Source: Patescibacteria group bacterium
GTDB lineage: Bacteria > Patescibacteriota > Microgenomatia > Daviesbacterales > UBA10151
DNA: 60,859 nucleotides
NCBI GenBank assembly: GCA_943356485.1
Contig: CALRFD010000007.1
Span: 1-60,859, forward strand
Direction of reading: 5' to 3'
Positions within the stretch are counted from its first letter, which is position 1; each line of letters begins with the position of its first letter. Under the pieces are notes generated by a model. It made no database searches and was not told where the DNA came from. It saw only the letters and a list, made by a program, of their open reading frames with translations. The position numbers and the translations under genes are program-made. Positions 33,683-42,465 of the stretch are shown here, one piece after another.

Positions 33683-34825
33683 GTGATAACTACAATACTA
33701 CTGATATTTTCGATTTTAGCAGGTCAGCTGATTAAATTTCCACTCTTCGGGATTCAAGGATCGACCTTACTTGATGTTTGGGTTTGCTTATTCAGCATTA
33801 TCGGAACTTTCAAAATTAAATTTAGACTAAAAAAACCTAGCTTAGTTATATTATCAGGACTACTGTTTTGTCTGGTTGCTATCCTTTCGTTAATTTTTAC
33901 GCCACTGCATTTAAGTACCCTGGAATACTTAATCAGTTTTTCTTACACTTTAAGATTTTTACTTTACCTTTACTTGGGTTGGATTATATATTCAAATGCC
34001 TTCCCAAAGTTTAGAAAACAAATTTCAAAGACTTTATTAATGTCAGGTATTGGATTTGCTATTTTAGGTATCGGACAATTTATCTTCTTTCCTAACCTGA
34101 AACCTTTACAAAACCTGGGTTGGGATCCGCATTATTTCAGAACTGTTTCCACTTTTTTAGACCCTAATTTTGCCGGAGCTTTTTTCGTTTTAACTTTACT
34201 GCTGATTGGATCAGGCAAAAAGACAACAAAATTAGCAATCGTTTTTTTTGTTACTGTTTATATCGCCCTTCTCACCACATTTTCCAGAAGCAGTTATCTG
34301 ATGTTTTTAATTAGTGGTTTGAGTTTTTCATTTCTGAAAAAATCGAGGGTGATTCTTTTTTCGACAGTTATTCTTTTTTTCTTACTTTTGGCCGGATTTA
34401 AGACATATTCAGAGCTGGTGGCAAAACCAAGGGGTATTGACCGTGGACAATCGGCCTCATTCAGACTAAATACCTGGCAGCAGGGATTAACTTTATTTCA
34501 GGAGTCACCTATTTTAGGAATTGGTTTTAATAGCTACAGATATGCCCTGACTGAGTATCATTTAGCCGACTTGGAGTTTTTGCAAAGCCGCGGAGCATCC
34601 ACCAATGATTCAAGTTTGATATACCTACTCTCAACAACCGGCCTGATTGGAACTATCGCTTATTCGTTATTTTTATTCTCTCTGATAAAAACCGGTATAA
34701 AAAATAATGCTGTTTTACCTGCTGCTATTTTTGGACTTATTCCCCATTCTTTTTTTGCTAACAGTTTTTTTTATCCCTTTATTCTTCTTTGGATAGTACT
34801 TAAAGCCGCTGATATAGCAGATTAA
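33683..34825 (+). CDS. O-antigen ligase/polymerase (Wzy_C family)
   Basis: 380 aa, GTG start, about ten membrane segments. The Wzy_C signature is clear: FLDPNFAGAFFVLTLLL, TFSRSSYLMFLISG and RLNTWQQGLTLFQESPILGIGFNSYRYAL. It polymerises or ligates lipid-linked oligosaccharides on the outer face of the membrane. Its 3' end overlaps the convergent glycosyltransferase by 26 bp. Confidence 0.85.
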   Translation: MITTILLIFSILAGQLIKFPLFGIQGSTLLDVWVCLFSIIGTFKIKFRLKKPSLVILSGLLFCLVAILSLIFTPLHLSTLEYLISFSYTLRFLLYLYLGWIIYSNAFPKFRKQISKTLLMSGIGFAILGIGQFIFFPNLKPLQNLGWDPHYFRTVSTFLDPNFAGAFFVLTLLLIGSGKKTTKLAIVFFVTVYIALLTTFSRSSYLMFLISGLSFSFLKKSRVILFSTVILFFLLLAGFKTYSELVAKPRGIDRGQSASFRLNTWQQGLTLFQESPILGIGFNSYRYALTEYHLADLEFLQSRGASTNDSSLIYLLSTTGLIGTIAYSLFLFSLIKTGIKNNAVLPAAIFGLIPHSFFANSFFYPFILLWIVLKAADIAD

Positions 34826-35972
34826 GTTTTTTTGCTGATGCTTTCCAAGAAAATCTTTTGAGATTTTTATGCCCTTCCTCTATTAACTGCTTCCTAAACT
34901 TTTCAACTTCTTTAATCCCTCTAACTATATCTTCTACTGAATTAGGATTCACATACAAAACACTCTTCCCCCCTACTTCAGGAAGCGATGAAACAGAAGA
35001 TGTAATCACCGGACAACTACTTGCTTGCGATTCTAAAATCGGGATCCCAAAACCTTCATATAAAGAAGGGTACAAAAAGCAAAAGGAATTATTATAAAGA
35101 TAGGGTAAATCCTCCTCCTCAACTCTACCTAAAAATTTTACCCTGTCTTCAATTCCCAGTTTTTTTGGAAGCGCAAATATTCCATCACTCATCCACCCCC
35201 TAGCCCCCACCATAAGCAGCTCGTAGCCACACAAGGTCTGACCTTGTGTGGCTAATGAGGCAAACGCTTTGATTAATCTTTCCAGATTCTTCCTTGGTTC
35301 TATAGTTCCAACAGACAATATATAAGGTAAGTTTAGATGATATTTTTTCAAAATTATTTTCATTTTTTCTTTCTCTATCGGGTTTAGAAAGACCTCAGAT
35401 ATTCCTGGATAAATCACCGCTGTCTTTTTACCTGGCGCAAATTTTAGAAAATCTTTCTTCGAATTTTTCGAAATTGTAATTACTAAATCAGCATACTTTT
35501 TAATCCTGTTTAAACGCACTTTATCCATTTGAAGAGTTTTCTTCTGGTGCAAACCCGGAAAAAGCACCGGAGTCATGTCAAAAACAGTTGCCAAAGACTT
35601 ACCTGTTTTTTGTGGGAGTAGGTACCAATTAAAAGAGTGGCAAATATCCACCCTTCCGACCAGTTTTTCAACCTTCGGCCAATTAATCTTTTGCCATAAT
35701 AAAAAGAACCGTCTAAAAAAAATTAAGGGCAGCCGGTATATTTTTAATATAACGTTTGGATTATCCTTAAACTCGATGTTTTTTAAAAGTTTATAGTTTT
35801 TATACGTTGTAATTCCAAACAGGATAAATTTATCTTTTTTATTGATCTTTAGAATTGCCTTTATTAGCTCATACGTATAAATTCCAATTCCCGTTTTATT
35901 TTCATCTGCCAAAACAGAAACATCTAAACAGATTGTCTTACTCATCGGCTTTAAAAACGAATTTATTGACAC
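34800..35972 (-). CDS. Family 4 glycosyltransferase (group 1)
   Basis: 390 aa, GT-B fold, cytosolic or peripheral. N-terminal GIGIYTYELIKAI and the C-terminal donor site (YILSVGTIEPRKNLERLIKAF, VKFLGRVEEEDLPYLYNN, LYEGFGIPILESQASSCPVI) are typical of mannosyl or rhamnosyl transferases with the E-x7-E motif. An in-frame palindromic insertion (35224-35254) adds about ten residues (ATQGQTLCGYEL region) before the LLMVGARGW strand. The start overlaps the flippase gene by 35 bp, so the two are coupled. Confidence 0.92.
   Translation of the reverse strand: MSINSFLKPMSKTICLDVSVLADENKTGIGIYTYELIKAILKINKKDKFILFGITTYKNYKLLKNIEFKDNPNVILKIYRLPLIFFRRFFLLWQKINWPKVEKLVGRVDICHSFNWYLLPQKTGKSLATVFDMTPVLFPGLHQKKTLQMDKVRLNRIKKYADLVITISKNSKKDFLKFAPGKKTAVIYPGISEVFLNPIEKEKMKIILKKYHLNLPYILSVGTIEPRKNLERLIKAFASLATQGQTLCGYELLMVGARGWMSDGIFALPKKLGIEDRVKFLGRVEEEDLPYLYNNSFCFLYPSLYEGFGIPILESQASSCPVITSSVSSLPEVGGKSVLYVNPNSVEDIVRGIKEVEKFRKQLIEEGHKNLKRFSWKASAKKLNLLYQRL
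35224..35254. repeat. Perfect palindrome inserted in frame in a glycosyltransferase gene
   Basis: Arms TAGCCACACAAGGTC (35224-35238) and its complement (35240-35254) around one base. The AAGGTC core recalls family B and the shorter palindrome in the response-regulator gene (43771-43787). Confidence 0.75.
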
Positions 35973-37170
35973 AAAAGATAATTACTGCCGCGCTTAAAAT
36001 ATCTGATCCAACCGAGATCCAGGAAGCAGCTACAAGTCCAAAAAGGGGAATAAAAATAATGTTAAATAAAATATTAAAAGTTAGCGGAATAACAGAAAAT
36101 AAAATTACCTGTTTTAAATATTTATCACTAGAGGTTAAAACAACTGAGGCAGGTACATGCACAAACATAAAAGGAATTGTTAGGGAGAGAATTTTAATCA
36201 CACTTATTGCCGGAGTATACTTAGGCAAAAACGTATTAATTACATAAGGCAATACTAAGATATATCCGGCCACCGCAAAAAGACCCAAAATAAACATTGT
36301 TTTGATGCTTTTTAAAAATAAAGGTTTTATCTTACCCGGGCTATCTTTATGCAGCTTTGCAAGAACCGGAAAAAGGGCAAAGCTTAGGGCATTTGGTATA
36401 AATACCAAAGCCTCTAAAAACTTATATCCGAGTGCATATATACCTGTTTCAAAATTTCCTCTGAGATACGAAAGAATTACAGTATCTATCTTAAAATATA
36501 AAAACCCTAGGACAGCTAATATTCCATAAGGTATCGATCCTGACAGTACCTCTTTTAAGAAAGGGACGGAAATAGGGGCGGATTTAAATTTCTCCTGTTT
36601 TTTTACAAAATACAAAAGAATGAGCATATAAATTACTTGTCCTAAAATTAACCCGAGTATAGCTCCAAAAATTCCAAAACCTTTAGCTATAAAAAAGACA
36701 CCTGAAAAAAAAGTAGCAAGGCTTAATACAAAGGCCGCAGCTGCGGAATATTGCAGCTTTGCTAAAGCCACAAATACTCCATCAAAAGTAATGGCTACAG
36801 CCTGAGGCAAAAGCGCAATTGATACAAGAGATAATACACTAACCCTCAACCGATCCGGATCAAATAAGTAAATCCCGAGGGAAAATATTGCAAAAAGTAC
36901 AGATACAATGGTTAATCTTAATATTAAAATATTCCAAATTATCTGCCAGGATTGTTGTTTTTTAGAAGAGATTTCCCTTATTAAGAATCTGTTGAAACCA
37001 AAATCGCAGATGGCAGAGATTATTGAAAAGTAGGCAATAGCTACTGAATATAACCCAAAATTTAAAACCCCCAAAGAGTTTGCTAAAAAAATCGTGTATA
37101 AAAAGCCGATTATCCTGGTTAAAGTCTGGGCAAAAAAAAGCCAGGAGGCTTGTTTTAAAATACTTCGCAT
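35938..37170 (-). CDS. Oligosaccharide flippase (Wzx/MVF family)
   Basis: 410 aa, 11-12 membrane segments. ASWLFFAQTLTRIIGFLYTIFLANSLGVLNFGLYSVAIA is the N-terminal polysaccharide-export signature, and FALFPVLAKLHKDSPG is typical of the middle region. It flips polyprenyl-linked oligosaccharides to the outside, for the ligase and membrane transferases encoded nearby. It is coupled to the downstream family 4 glycosyltransferase. Confidence 0.88.
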   Translation of the reverse strand: MRSILKQASWLFFAQTLTRIIGFLYTIFLANSLGVLNFGLYSVAIAYFSIISAICDFGFNRFLIREISSKKQQSWQIIWNILILRLTIVSVLFAIFSLGIYLFDPDRLRVSVLSLVSIALLPQAVAITFDGVFVALAKLQYSAAAAFVLSLATFFSGVFFIAKGFGIFGAILGLILGQVIYMLILLYFVKKQEKFKSAPISVPFLKEVLSGSIPYGILAVLGFLYFKIDTVILSYLRGNFETGIYALGYKFLEALVFIPNALSFALFPVLAKLHKDSPGKIKPLFLKSIKTMFILGLFAVAGYILVLPYVINTFLPKYTPAISVIKILSLTIPFMFVHVPASVVLTSSDKYLKQVILFSVIPLTFNILFNIIFIPLFGLVAASWISVGSDILSAAVIIFCVNKFVFKADE

Positions 37171-37200
37171 TATTGAATTGTATCAGATTTAGATACCAGC

Positions 37201-37236
37201 TATGAAAGCCTTAAGCTAAAACCTAAGGCTTTCATA
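37201..37236. terminator. Hairpin between the cupredoxin and flippase genes
   Basis: Perfect 13-bp arms (TATGAAAGCCTTA and complement) with a 10-nt loop, just past the cupredoxin stop. There is no U-tract, so termination is likely but unproven; it could be another dispersed palindrome. Confidence 0.4.
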
Positions 37237-37242
37237 ATGGAA

Positions 37243-37692
37243 CTACTGAACCTCTAACATACCTTTCATACCCATCTGCCTGTGATTTCCAACAGAGCAA
37301 TAGTATTCAAAACTGCCGGCTTTATCTGCCTTAAATTCTAAAACCTCCTCTGCTCCTGCCTTAAGGACTTTAGTACTGACACCCAGTTCATCAATAACAA
37401 AATTATGTGTCCCGCCAGAGTTTTTAAAGGTAATCTTTACCGTATCACCCTTTTTAACTTTCAAAACTGCCGGCTCAAATTTAAATGATGAACCAACAAC
37501 GCTAAAAGCTTTAACTTCTCCTGCCATAGCCGAGCTGGAGGATTCACTAGCGCTGCCAGTGGCTGTCGAATTATTTTCCACAGTTGTATTTGTTGCCATT
37601 TCAGCCGGCTTATTAGCTCCCTTAAGCAATAAAAACCCTGCAACCAAAACTACAACTATAACCACACCTGCGATCAAAACATTTTTATTCAT
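37243..37692 (-). CDS. Membrane-anchored cupredoxin (plastocyanin-like)
   Basis: 149 aa. N-terminal membrane anchor (about 5-23), a Thr/Ser/Ala-rich linker (30-57) and one cupredoxin domain. Type 1 copper ligands are visible: His96 in GTHNF, Cys132 and His137 in YYCSVGNH and Met142 in MGMKGM. It should bind copper outside the cell as an electron carrier or copper buffer. A strong GGGGGTG ribosome site lies upstream. Last gene of the run that begins with the two-component system. Confidence 0.9.
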   Translation of the reverse strand: MNKNVLIAGVVIVVVLVAGFLLLKGANKPAEMATNTTVENNSTATGSASESSSSAMAGEVKAFSVVGSSFKFEPAVLKVKKGDTVKITFKNSGGTHNFVIDELGVSTKVLKAGAEEVLEFKADKAGSFEYYCSVGNHRQMGMKGMLEVQ

Positions 37693-37765
37693 TTACCCAC
37701 CCCCTTTCTTCTTACTTATATAGAAGATACCAACTTTTAACCCCTCCAATCAAGTAGGAGATTAG

Positions 37766-38197
37766 TTAGTTTCTAGCTGAAGCACTGGAACTACCCGCAT
37801 ACCCTCCCCGCATCTGCGGATTGAGTTGGATATTCATAGCAGTTACACTGCCATCAGAATTAGTAGTACCAAAAACAGCTACTTTTTCCCCTGTTTTAAG
37901 ATCTGTTTTTAAAGCCGGTTTCGCTTTATTGATTTGAATTTTATCAGACACCAGAATAATCTTACTGCTGCCATCCGGCAGTTTAACCGTGATACTTTTA
38001 CCATCCACTGAGATTATCTCACCGGTTACCGGCCGGTTATTACCTTGTCCGGGTGCGAATCTTCTTCCGGCTCCTCCACTCCCTTGACTTAACTGTCCTG
38101 ACTCTTTTGTGGAACGCTGATACTCAATTCCTCCAAAAAAACCAAATGCTAGTCCGAGAATTAATAAAACTCCTGCAATAATATTTGTTTTTTTCAT
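37766..38197 (-). CDS. Exported DUF5666-like OB-fold protein
   Basis: 143 aa. N-terminal signal anchor (about 5-22), a Gly/Gln/Arg-rich linker, then an OB-like beta barrel (VTGEIISVDGKSITVKLPDGSSKIILVSDKIQINK ... TGEKVAVFGTTNSDGSVTAMNIQLNP). This is the DUF5666 type, often encoded with MacA-like adaptors; function unknown. AGGAGG lies 10 nt before ATG, inside the preceding gene, which it overlaps by 4 bp. Confidence 0.8.
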   Translation of the reverse strand: MKKTNIIAGVLLILGLAFGFFGGIEYQRSTKESGQLSQGSGGAGRRFAPGQGNNRPVTGEIISVDGKSITVKLPDGSSKIILVSDKIQINKAKPALKTDLKTGEKVAVFGTTNSDGSVTAMNIQLNPQMRGGYAGSSSASARN

Positions 38198-39153
38198 TTA
38201 TCTTCACCTCCTTTCGTAAAATATTCATAAACATTTTTGGATATTTGCGATATTCTATCTTCTGCTGCTGAGGGCATATCAGTATCAGATAAAACAACAA
38301 TTATATAGTCTCCTTTTTGGGTAAAAACTATTCCACTGTCATGAGTAAAGGACGCAATCTCTCCGGTCTTATGGGCAATTACCAAACCCTCGGGAAGAAA
38401 TCTAGGCAATTTATTATTCAGCTGCTGCCTTTTTAGCAGATCCAGCATCTTATTTGTATTCTCCTGATTTGCCAGTTCACCTTTATATAATTTTTCCAAA
38501 AATAAAGCTATGTCTGAGGCTGTAGTTGTCGGATTTTGATCACCAGTCCCGACTAAGACTTCAAAAAAACCATTCTTCGACAGGAAAGAATTAATGGATG
38601 AAAGCTTTATTCTTTCTGTCAAAAGCAGAGCTGCATAATTATGGGAAATTGTAATCATCTGATTAAGAGCATCCGACACAGAAAGGGTTATCTTACCTTC
38701 AGTTAATTCGGCCTCACCCTCAGATAAGTTGAACGCATTATTTAAAACAGATACATCTTCGGACAACACTTCGTCTTCTTTTAGATCTCCATCCTGAATC
38801 TGCTTAAAAGATTCTGCCATGACCCAAAGTTTATAAAGGCTGGCCGCATTAAAACTTTTATGCTCATTTAAAAAATACACCTCAGGCGTTTTTAAACTTT
38901 TTACGACGATTCCATAGCTACCTTGCGTCCCTGCCAAGGCGTCTTTCACAGTAGCTTCCAAACTCAAAGTTGAATATTCCCTGCTCTTTGAAGAGACATT
39001 AGAAGCTACAGAAGGACTATTAAGCGGCTCATTTTTTTTAAATCCTTTAGAAAAATAACTAAATATTAAAAGTATAAAAAAAACTCCTACAAACAAAGGG
39101 CTTAACAACCCTTTTAATCTTTCTTTAGTTCTCCTGGTAACCATCTTACTCAT
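38194..39153 (-). CDS. Class A beta-lactamase-fold serine hydrolase
   Basis: 319 aa with an N-terminal membrane anchor (about 16-35). All three penicillin-recognising motifs are present: SxxK as SLYK (105-108), SxN as SHN (170-172) and KTG as HKTGE (261-265). It is therefore probably an active acyl-serine enzyme, a beta-lactamase or a D,D-peptidase-like protein, outside the membrane. I could not place the Glu166 equivalent with confidence, so resistance activity is uncertain. It overlaps the upstream permease by 8 bp and follows an efflux system. Confidence 0.88.
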   Translation of the reverse strand: MSKMVTRRTKERLKGLLSPLFVGVFFILLIFSYFSKGFKKNEPLNSPSVASNVSSKSREYSTLSLEATVKDALAGTQGSYGIVVKSLKTPEVYFLNEHKSFNAASLYKLWVMAESFKQIQDGDLKEDEVLSEDVSVLNNAFNLSEGEAELTEGKITLSVSDALNQMITISHNYAALLLTERIKLSSINSFLSKNGFFEVLVGTGDQNPTTTASDIALFLEKLYKGELANQENTNKMLDLLKRQQLNNKLPRFLPEGLVIAHKTGEIASFTHDSGIVFTQKGDYIIVVLSDTDMPSAAEDRISQISKNVYEYFTKGGEDK

Positions 39154-40366
39154 ACCTTAATGCCTCGATCGGCTGCAAATTCGAGGCACGTCGGGCAGGA
39201 TACCAGCCAAATAAGATACCAATGCCGCCGGAAACGGCAAATGCCAACATAATTGATGCAGGTGATAATATGAACAACGACCCGGTTACAACAGAATAGA
39301 TATACGAGACTAAAATACCTCCCATTATCCCAATCACTCCTCCGATAAACGTTAAAATAATTGCTTCAATCAGGAATTGACTGATAATAATTTTTTTCTT
39401 TGCTCCGAGGGCTTTTCTAAGCCCAATCTCCCGGGTTCGCTCTGTCACAGTAACCAACATAATATTCATAATCCCGATACCTCCTACTAAAAGAGAGATC
39501 GCGGCTATTCCTGACAAAAGAGTCGTAAAGGTACCGGTTGTTGCAGAGGCGGTATTTAAGATATCCTGCTGGGAAAATATAGAGAAATCTGCCTGAGAAG
39601 GATCCTTAAGTTTATGCCGGGCTAAAAGCAGATAACCTACCTCATTTTGCGCATCTACTGAAACCTCTGCTGATTTAGCTTCCAGGGCAACCGAGGAGAG
39701 ATAATCTACTCCAAAGAGCTGTTTTTGCGCAGTTGATAAAGGCACATAGATCACATCGTCCTGATTCCCAAAACCAGTTCCCCCTTTAGACTGAGTTACG
39801 CCTATGATAACAAAGGTCTGCCCGAAAATTCTGATATTTTGCCCAATTGGATCAACCCCGTTAAATAGATCGGAAACAATCTGAGGCCCGATTACCGCGA
39901 CTTTAGCCATCGCTTTAGTATCCCGATCAGAGATAAAATTTCCTGAATCCAAAATAATTTTATGGACAATTGGATATATTGAAGTCACCCCGATAACCTG
40001 GGTGTTGGTGTTTGTTGATCCGGTTATTACCTGGGTTCTTCTGTAAAGTTCAGGTGAAACATTGGATATAGTGGTAATTTGTGGCGAGGACTTTATGGCG
40101 TTTGCATCATCCAAAGTTAAAGTCGTTCCACCCCCTGATGCCCCCCTGAGAGCTCCGTTCCTTTGTGCTCCGGGATTAACTGTTAAAAGATTTGCGCCTA
40201 ATGATTGAATTTGATTTTGCACCTGTTGCTGGGTTGCCTGACCTAAAGAGACTAAAGTTATAACTGATCCTATGCCAATAATAATTCCTAAAGCCGCCAG
40301 AGAAGTCCTTAGCTTATTTACCCCCATATTAACCATAGCCTCAGATATAATTTCTCTATATTCCAT
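39146..40366 (-). CDS. MacB-like ABC transporter permease
   Basis: 406 aa. One N-terminal span (about 20-42), a large extracytoplasmic MacB_PCD domain (45-270) and three C-terminal spans (about 280-390), with the FtsX-domain signature MLVTVTERTREIGLRKALGAKKKII. It transmits ATP-driven conformational changes to the outside (mechanotransmission). AAGGAG precedes the ATG. It forms a unit with the ATPase and adaptor upstream. Confidence 0.92.
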   Translation of the reverse strand: MEYREIISEAMVNMGVNKLRTSLAALGIIIGIGSVITLVSLGQATQQQVQNQIQSLGANLLTVNPGAQRNGALRGASGGGTTLTLDDANAIKSSPQITTISNVSPELYRRTQVITGSTNTNTQVIGVTSIYPIVHKIILDSGNFISDRDTKAMAKVAVIGPQIVSDLFNGVDPIGQNIRIFGQTFVIIGVTQSKGGTGFGNQDDVIYVPLSTAQKQLFGVDYLSSVALEAKSAEVSVDAQNEVGYLLLARHKLKDPSQADFSIFSQQDILNTASATTGTFTTLLSGIAAISLLVGGIGIMNIMLVTVTERTREIGLRKALGAKKKIIISQFLIEAIILTFIGGVIGIMGGILVSYIYSVVTGSLFILSPASIMLAFAVSGGIGILFGWYPARRASNLQPIEALRYE

Positions 40367-40383
40367 AATCTCCTTTTGTCATT

Positions 40384-41091
40384 TTAAACCTTACGTTGTT
40401 TGTGCCCATTGGAATCTTTAACAATTTTTCCGTCTTTAATAAGGATAACCCGGTTGGCATGCTCGGCAATATCAAGCTCGTGAGTAATCATCACTATAGT
40501 ATGTCCTTCTTCATTTAACTTTTGGAAAATCCCCATAATCTCCGCGGCCTGACTTGATGCAATATTTCCGGTTGGCTCATCTGCAAGTAAAATAGCCGGA
40601 TTCATCGCTAGACCCCTGGCAATAGCCACCCTTTGCATCTGTCCTCCGGAAAGTTGGTTTGAGGTATGATCGATCCGATCGCCAAGCCCGACCATTTCGA
40701 GAAATTTTTTTGCCCTTTCAATCCGCTCCGGCTTCGGCACTCCGCCGTAAACCATCGGCAACATCACATTTTTTAAAGCAGAGGTCCTGGGTAGCAGGTT
40801 AAACGCCTGAAAGATAAACCCGATTTTGCGGTTTCTTATATCTGCCAACTCATCATCACTAAGTTTGGAAACTTCTTCCCCGTCTAAAATATAGGTTCCG
40901 GAAGTAGGGGTATCCAGGGCTCCCAAGATATGCATAAGGGTTGATTTGCCTGATCCGGATGGACCCATAATCGCGACAAATTCAACTTTGTTGATATTAA
41001 TGGAAACGTCCTGCAAAGCTTCGGGTTCAACAGTTCCGGTGGTATAGACCTTTCTTAAATGTGTTGTTTGAATAATAGATTCATTTTTCAT
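40384..41091 (-). CDS. MacB/LolD-like ABC transporter ATPase
   Basis: 235 aa, cytosolic. Walker A GPSGSGKSTL (about 39-48), signature LSGGQMQRVAIARGL, Walker B ILLADEPTGNI and switch His in IVMITHELDIA. The RKIGFIFQAFNLLPRTSALKNV Q-loop region is typical of the MacB/LolD/FtsE family. Separated from the permease by 17 bp and overlapping the adaptor stop by 1 bp. Confidence 0.94.
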   Translation of the reverse strand: MKNESIIQTTHLRKVYTTGTVEPEALQDVSININKVEFVAIMGPSGSGKSTLMHILGALDTPTSGTYILDGEEVSKLSDDELADIRNRKIGFIFQAFNLLPRTSALKNVMLPMVYGGVPKPERIERAKKFLEMVGLGDRIDHTSNQLSGGQMQRVAIARGLAMNPAILLADEPTGNIASSQAAEIMGIFQKLNEEGHTIVMITHELDIAEHANRVILIKDGKIVKDSNGHKQRKV

Positions 41092-42368
41092 TAACCGCCT
41101 CGTCCTCCGCCCACCCGAATACCTCCACCTCCTCCGCCAAATCCTCCTCTAATTGCCCCAAAAGGCGAGCTTGTTTTTGTTGAGGCAGCTTTAGAGGTTG
41201 CATTGACTACCCCTGTATCTACAATATCGCCATCACTGATCCCTGATGAGATTTCCGTTTCCATCTCGTTAGAATCACCGACTGTCACATTAACTGTTAT
41301 AACCTTCTTGTTTTTTAAAACTCTAACGGATGACCCGTTCGCACCTGTTGAAAGCGCAGCGTTGGGTACTAAAACTACATCATTTTTTACACTGGTAATA
41401 ATCTTTGCCGACACAGCCATGTTAGGATAGATATGATCGTTACCGCTGTCAAAAGAGATTACTGCCGGATAAGTGCTAACTCCTGATGAAACTACCCCGT
41501 TCGTATTTATACTGACAACTTTTCCGGTAAATGTAACGCCTGGAAAAGAATCCAAAGTTAAGGTTGCCTTTTGTCCTTCCAAAGCTTTAACAGAATCAAT
41601 TTCAGAAATATTAACCTGTGCTAAAATTGAGCCTTCCTGGTTAATTGATCCTAGAACCTGAGAGGTACTGGTGGCATTGGAAGAACTGCTGGTGACAGTT
41701 ACAATCGCACCCGGCGTAATAGTCAAACCTTTAATTATCCCGGAAGCAGGAGCGGTGATGGTAGATGAAGTTTGACTAAGGTTTAAAGAAGCTGCAGTCA
41801 AAGAAGACTGGGCAGCTAAAATAGCTGTTGCCTGATTTTTATAATCTGATTCGGCCTGTAACCAGGTAGCATTTTCTTCTATATAAGTTGGATCGCTTGT
41901 TAGAAGACCTCTTGCCACAGCATCATTTATCAGCTTTTGGTTTGCGACGAAAAGAGTATTTTGCAGTGAATTATATTTAGCATTTGCATTGTCCAGGGAA
42001 TTTCTAGCTGAAAGGTAAGAAGCATATGCGCCAGCTGCCTTTTGTTGCGAGGCCTGATCCAGTGTTAAGGTAGCAATCGTTTGACCCTGTGTAACTTTAT
42101 CCCCGTTTTTCACCAGGACTTCTTTTACAACCCCTGAGGCCTGAATTGTAATATTTACGTTATTGGCAGAGGTAATTGTGCCCGTGGCAGTAATCGTATT
42201 GATTAAAGTCCCTGTTTGTGCCTGCGCTGTCTGGTAAGTAGGAGCTTGGTTTTGACTACTTATTTTTGTATAGACAAAGTATCCGGAGACGACAAGCATG
42301 ATTATTAAGACGGCAATCTTAGTCTTGCTTTTAAAAATACTTTTGAGAAATTCTACTATAGATTTCAT
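41091..42368 (-). CDS. MacA/HlyD-like periplasmic adaptor protein
   Basis: 425 aa. N-terminal anchor (about 17-32), split lipoyl domain (GVVKEVLVKNGDKVTQGQTIATL and ITAPASGIIKGLTITPG), a helical hairpin of about 90 residues between the halves, a beta-barrel and a C-terminal domain ending in an unusual Gly-rich tail (GGFGGGGGGIRVGGGRGG). It bridges the permease to the outside. This lineage has no outer-membrane TolC-like partner that I can see. First gene after the two-component system, with a palindromic repeat in between. Confidence 0.92.
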   Translation of the reverse strand: MKSIVEFLKSIFKSKTKIAVLIIMLVVSGYFVYTKISSQNQAPTYQTAQAQTGTLINTITATGTITSANNVNITIQASGVVKEVLVKNGDKVTQGQTIATLTLDQASQQKAAGAYASYLSARNSLDNANAKYNSLQNTLFVANQKLINDAVARGLLTSDPTYIEENATWLQAESDYKNQATAILAAQSSLTAASLNLSQTSSTITAPASGIIKGLTITPGAIVTVTSSSSNATSTSQVLGSINQEGSILAQVNISEIDSVKALEGQKATLTLDSFPGVTFTGKVVSINTNGVVSSGVSTYPAVISFDSGNDHIYPNMAVSAKIITSVKNDVVLVPNAALSTGANGSSVRVLKNKKVITVNVTVGDSNEMETEISSGISDGDIVDTGVVNATSKAASTKTSSPFGAIRGGFGGGGGGIRVGGGRGG

Positions 42369-42425
42369 TTAGCATCCCCCATATTATCTCTTAATCCTGA
42401 GAGAAAGCTTAAAAATTAATCCCAG

Positions 42426-42462
42426 TACACCTCCGATGTGTATTAGCTAGGACACCTAGGGA
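42426..42462. repeat. Palindromic repeat, family A (best-preserved short copy)
   Basis: Imperfect hairpin TACACCTCCGATGTGTA (42426-42442), TTAG spacer, then CTAGGACACCTAGGGA (42447-42462), whose CTAGG and CCTAG pair around ACA. It lies between the sensor kinase stop and the adaptor gene. Confidence 0.75.
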
Positions 42463-42465
42463 TTT

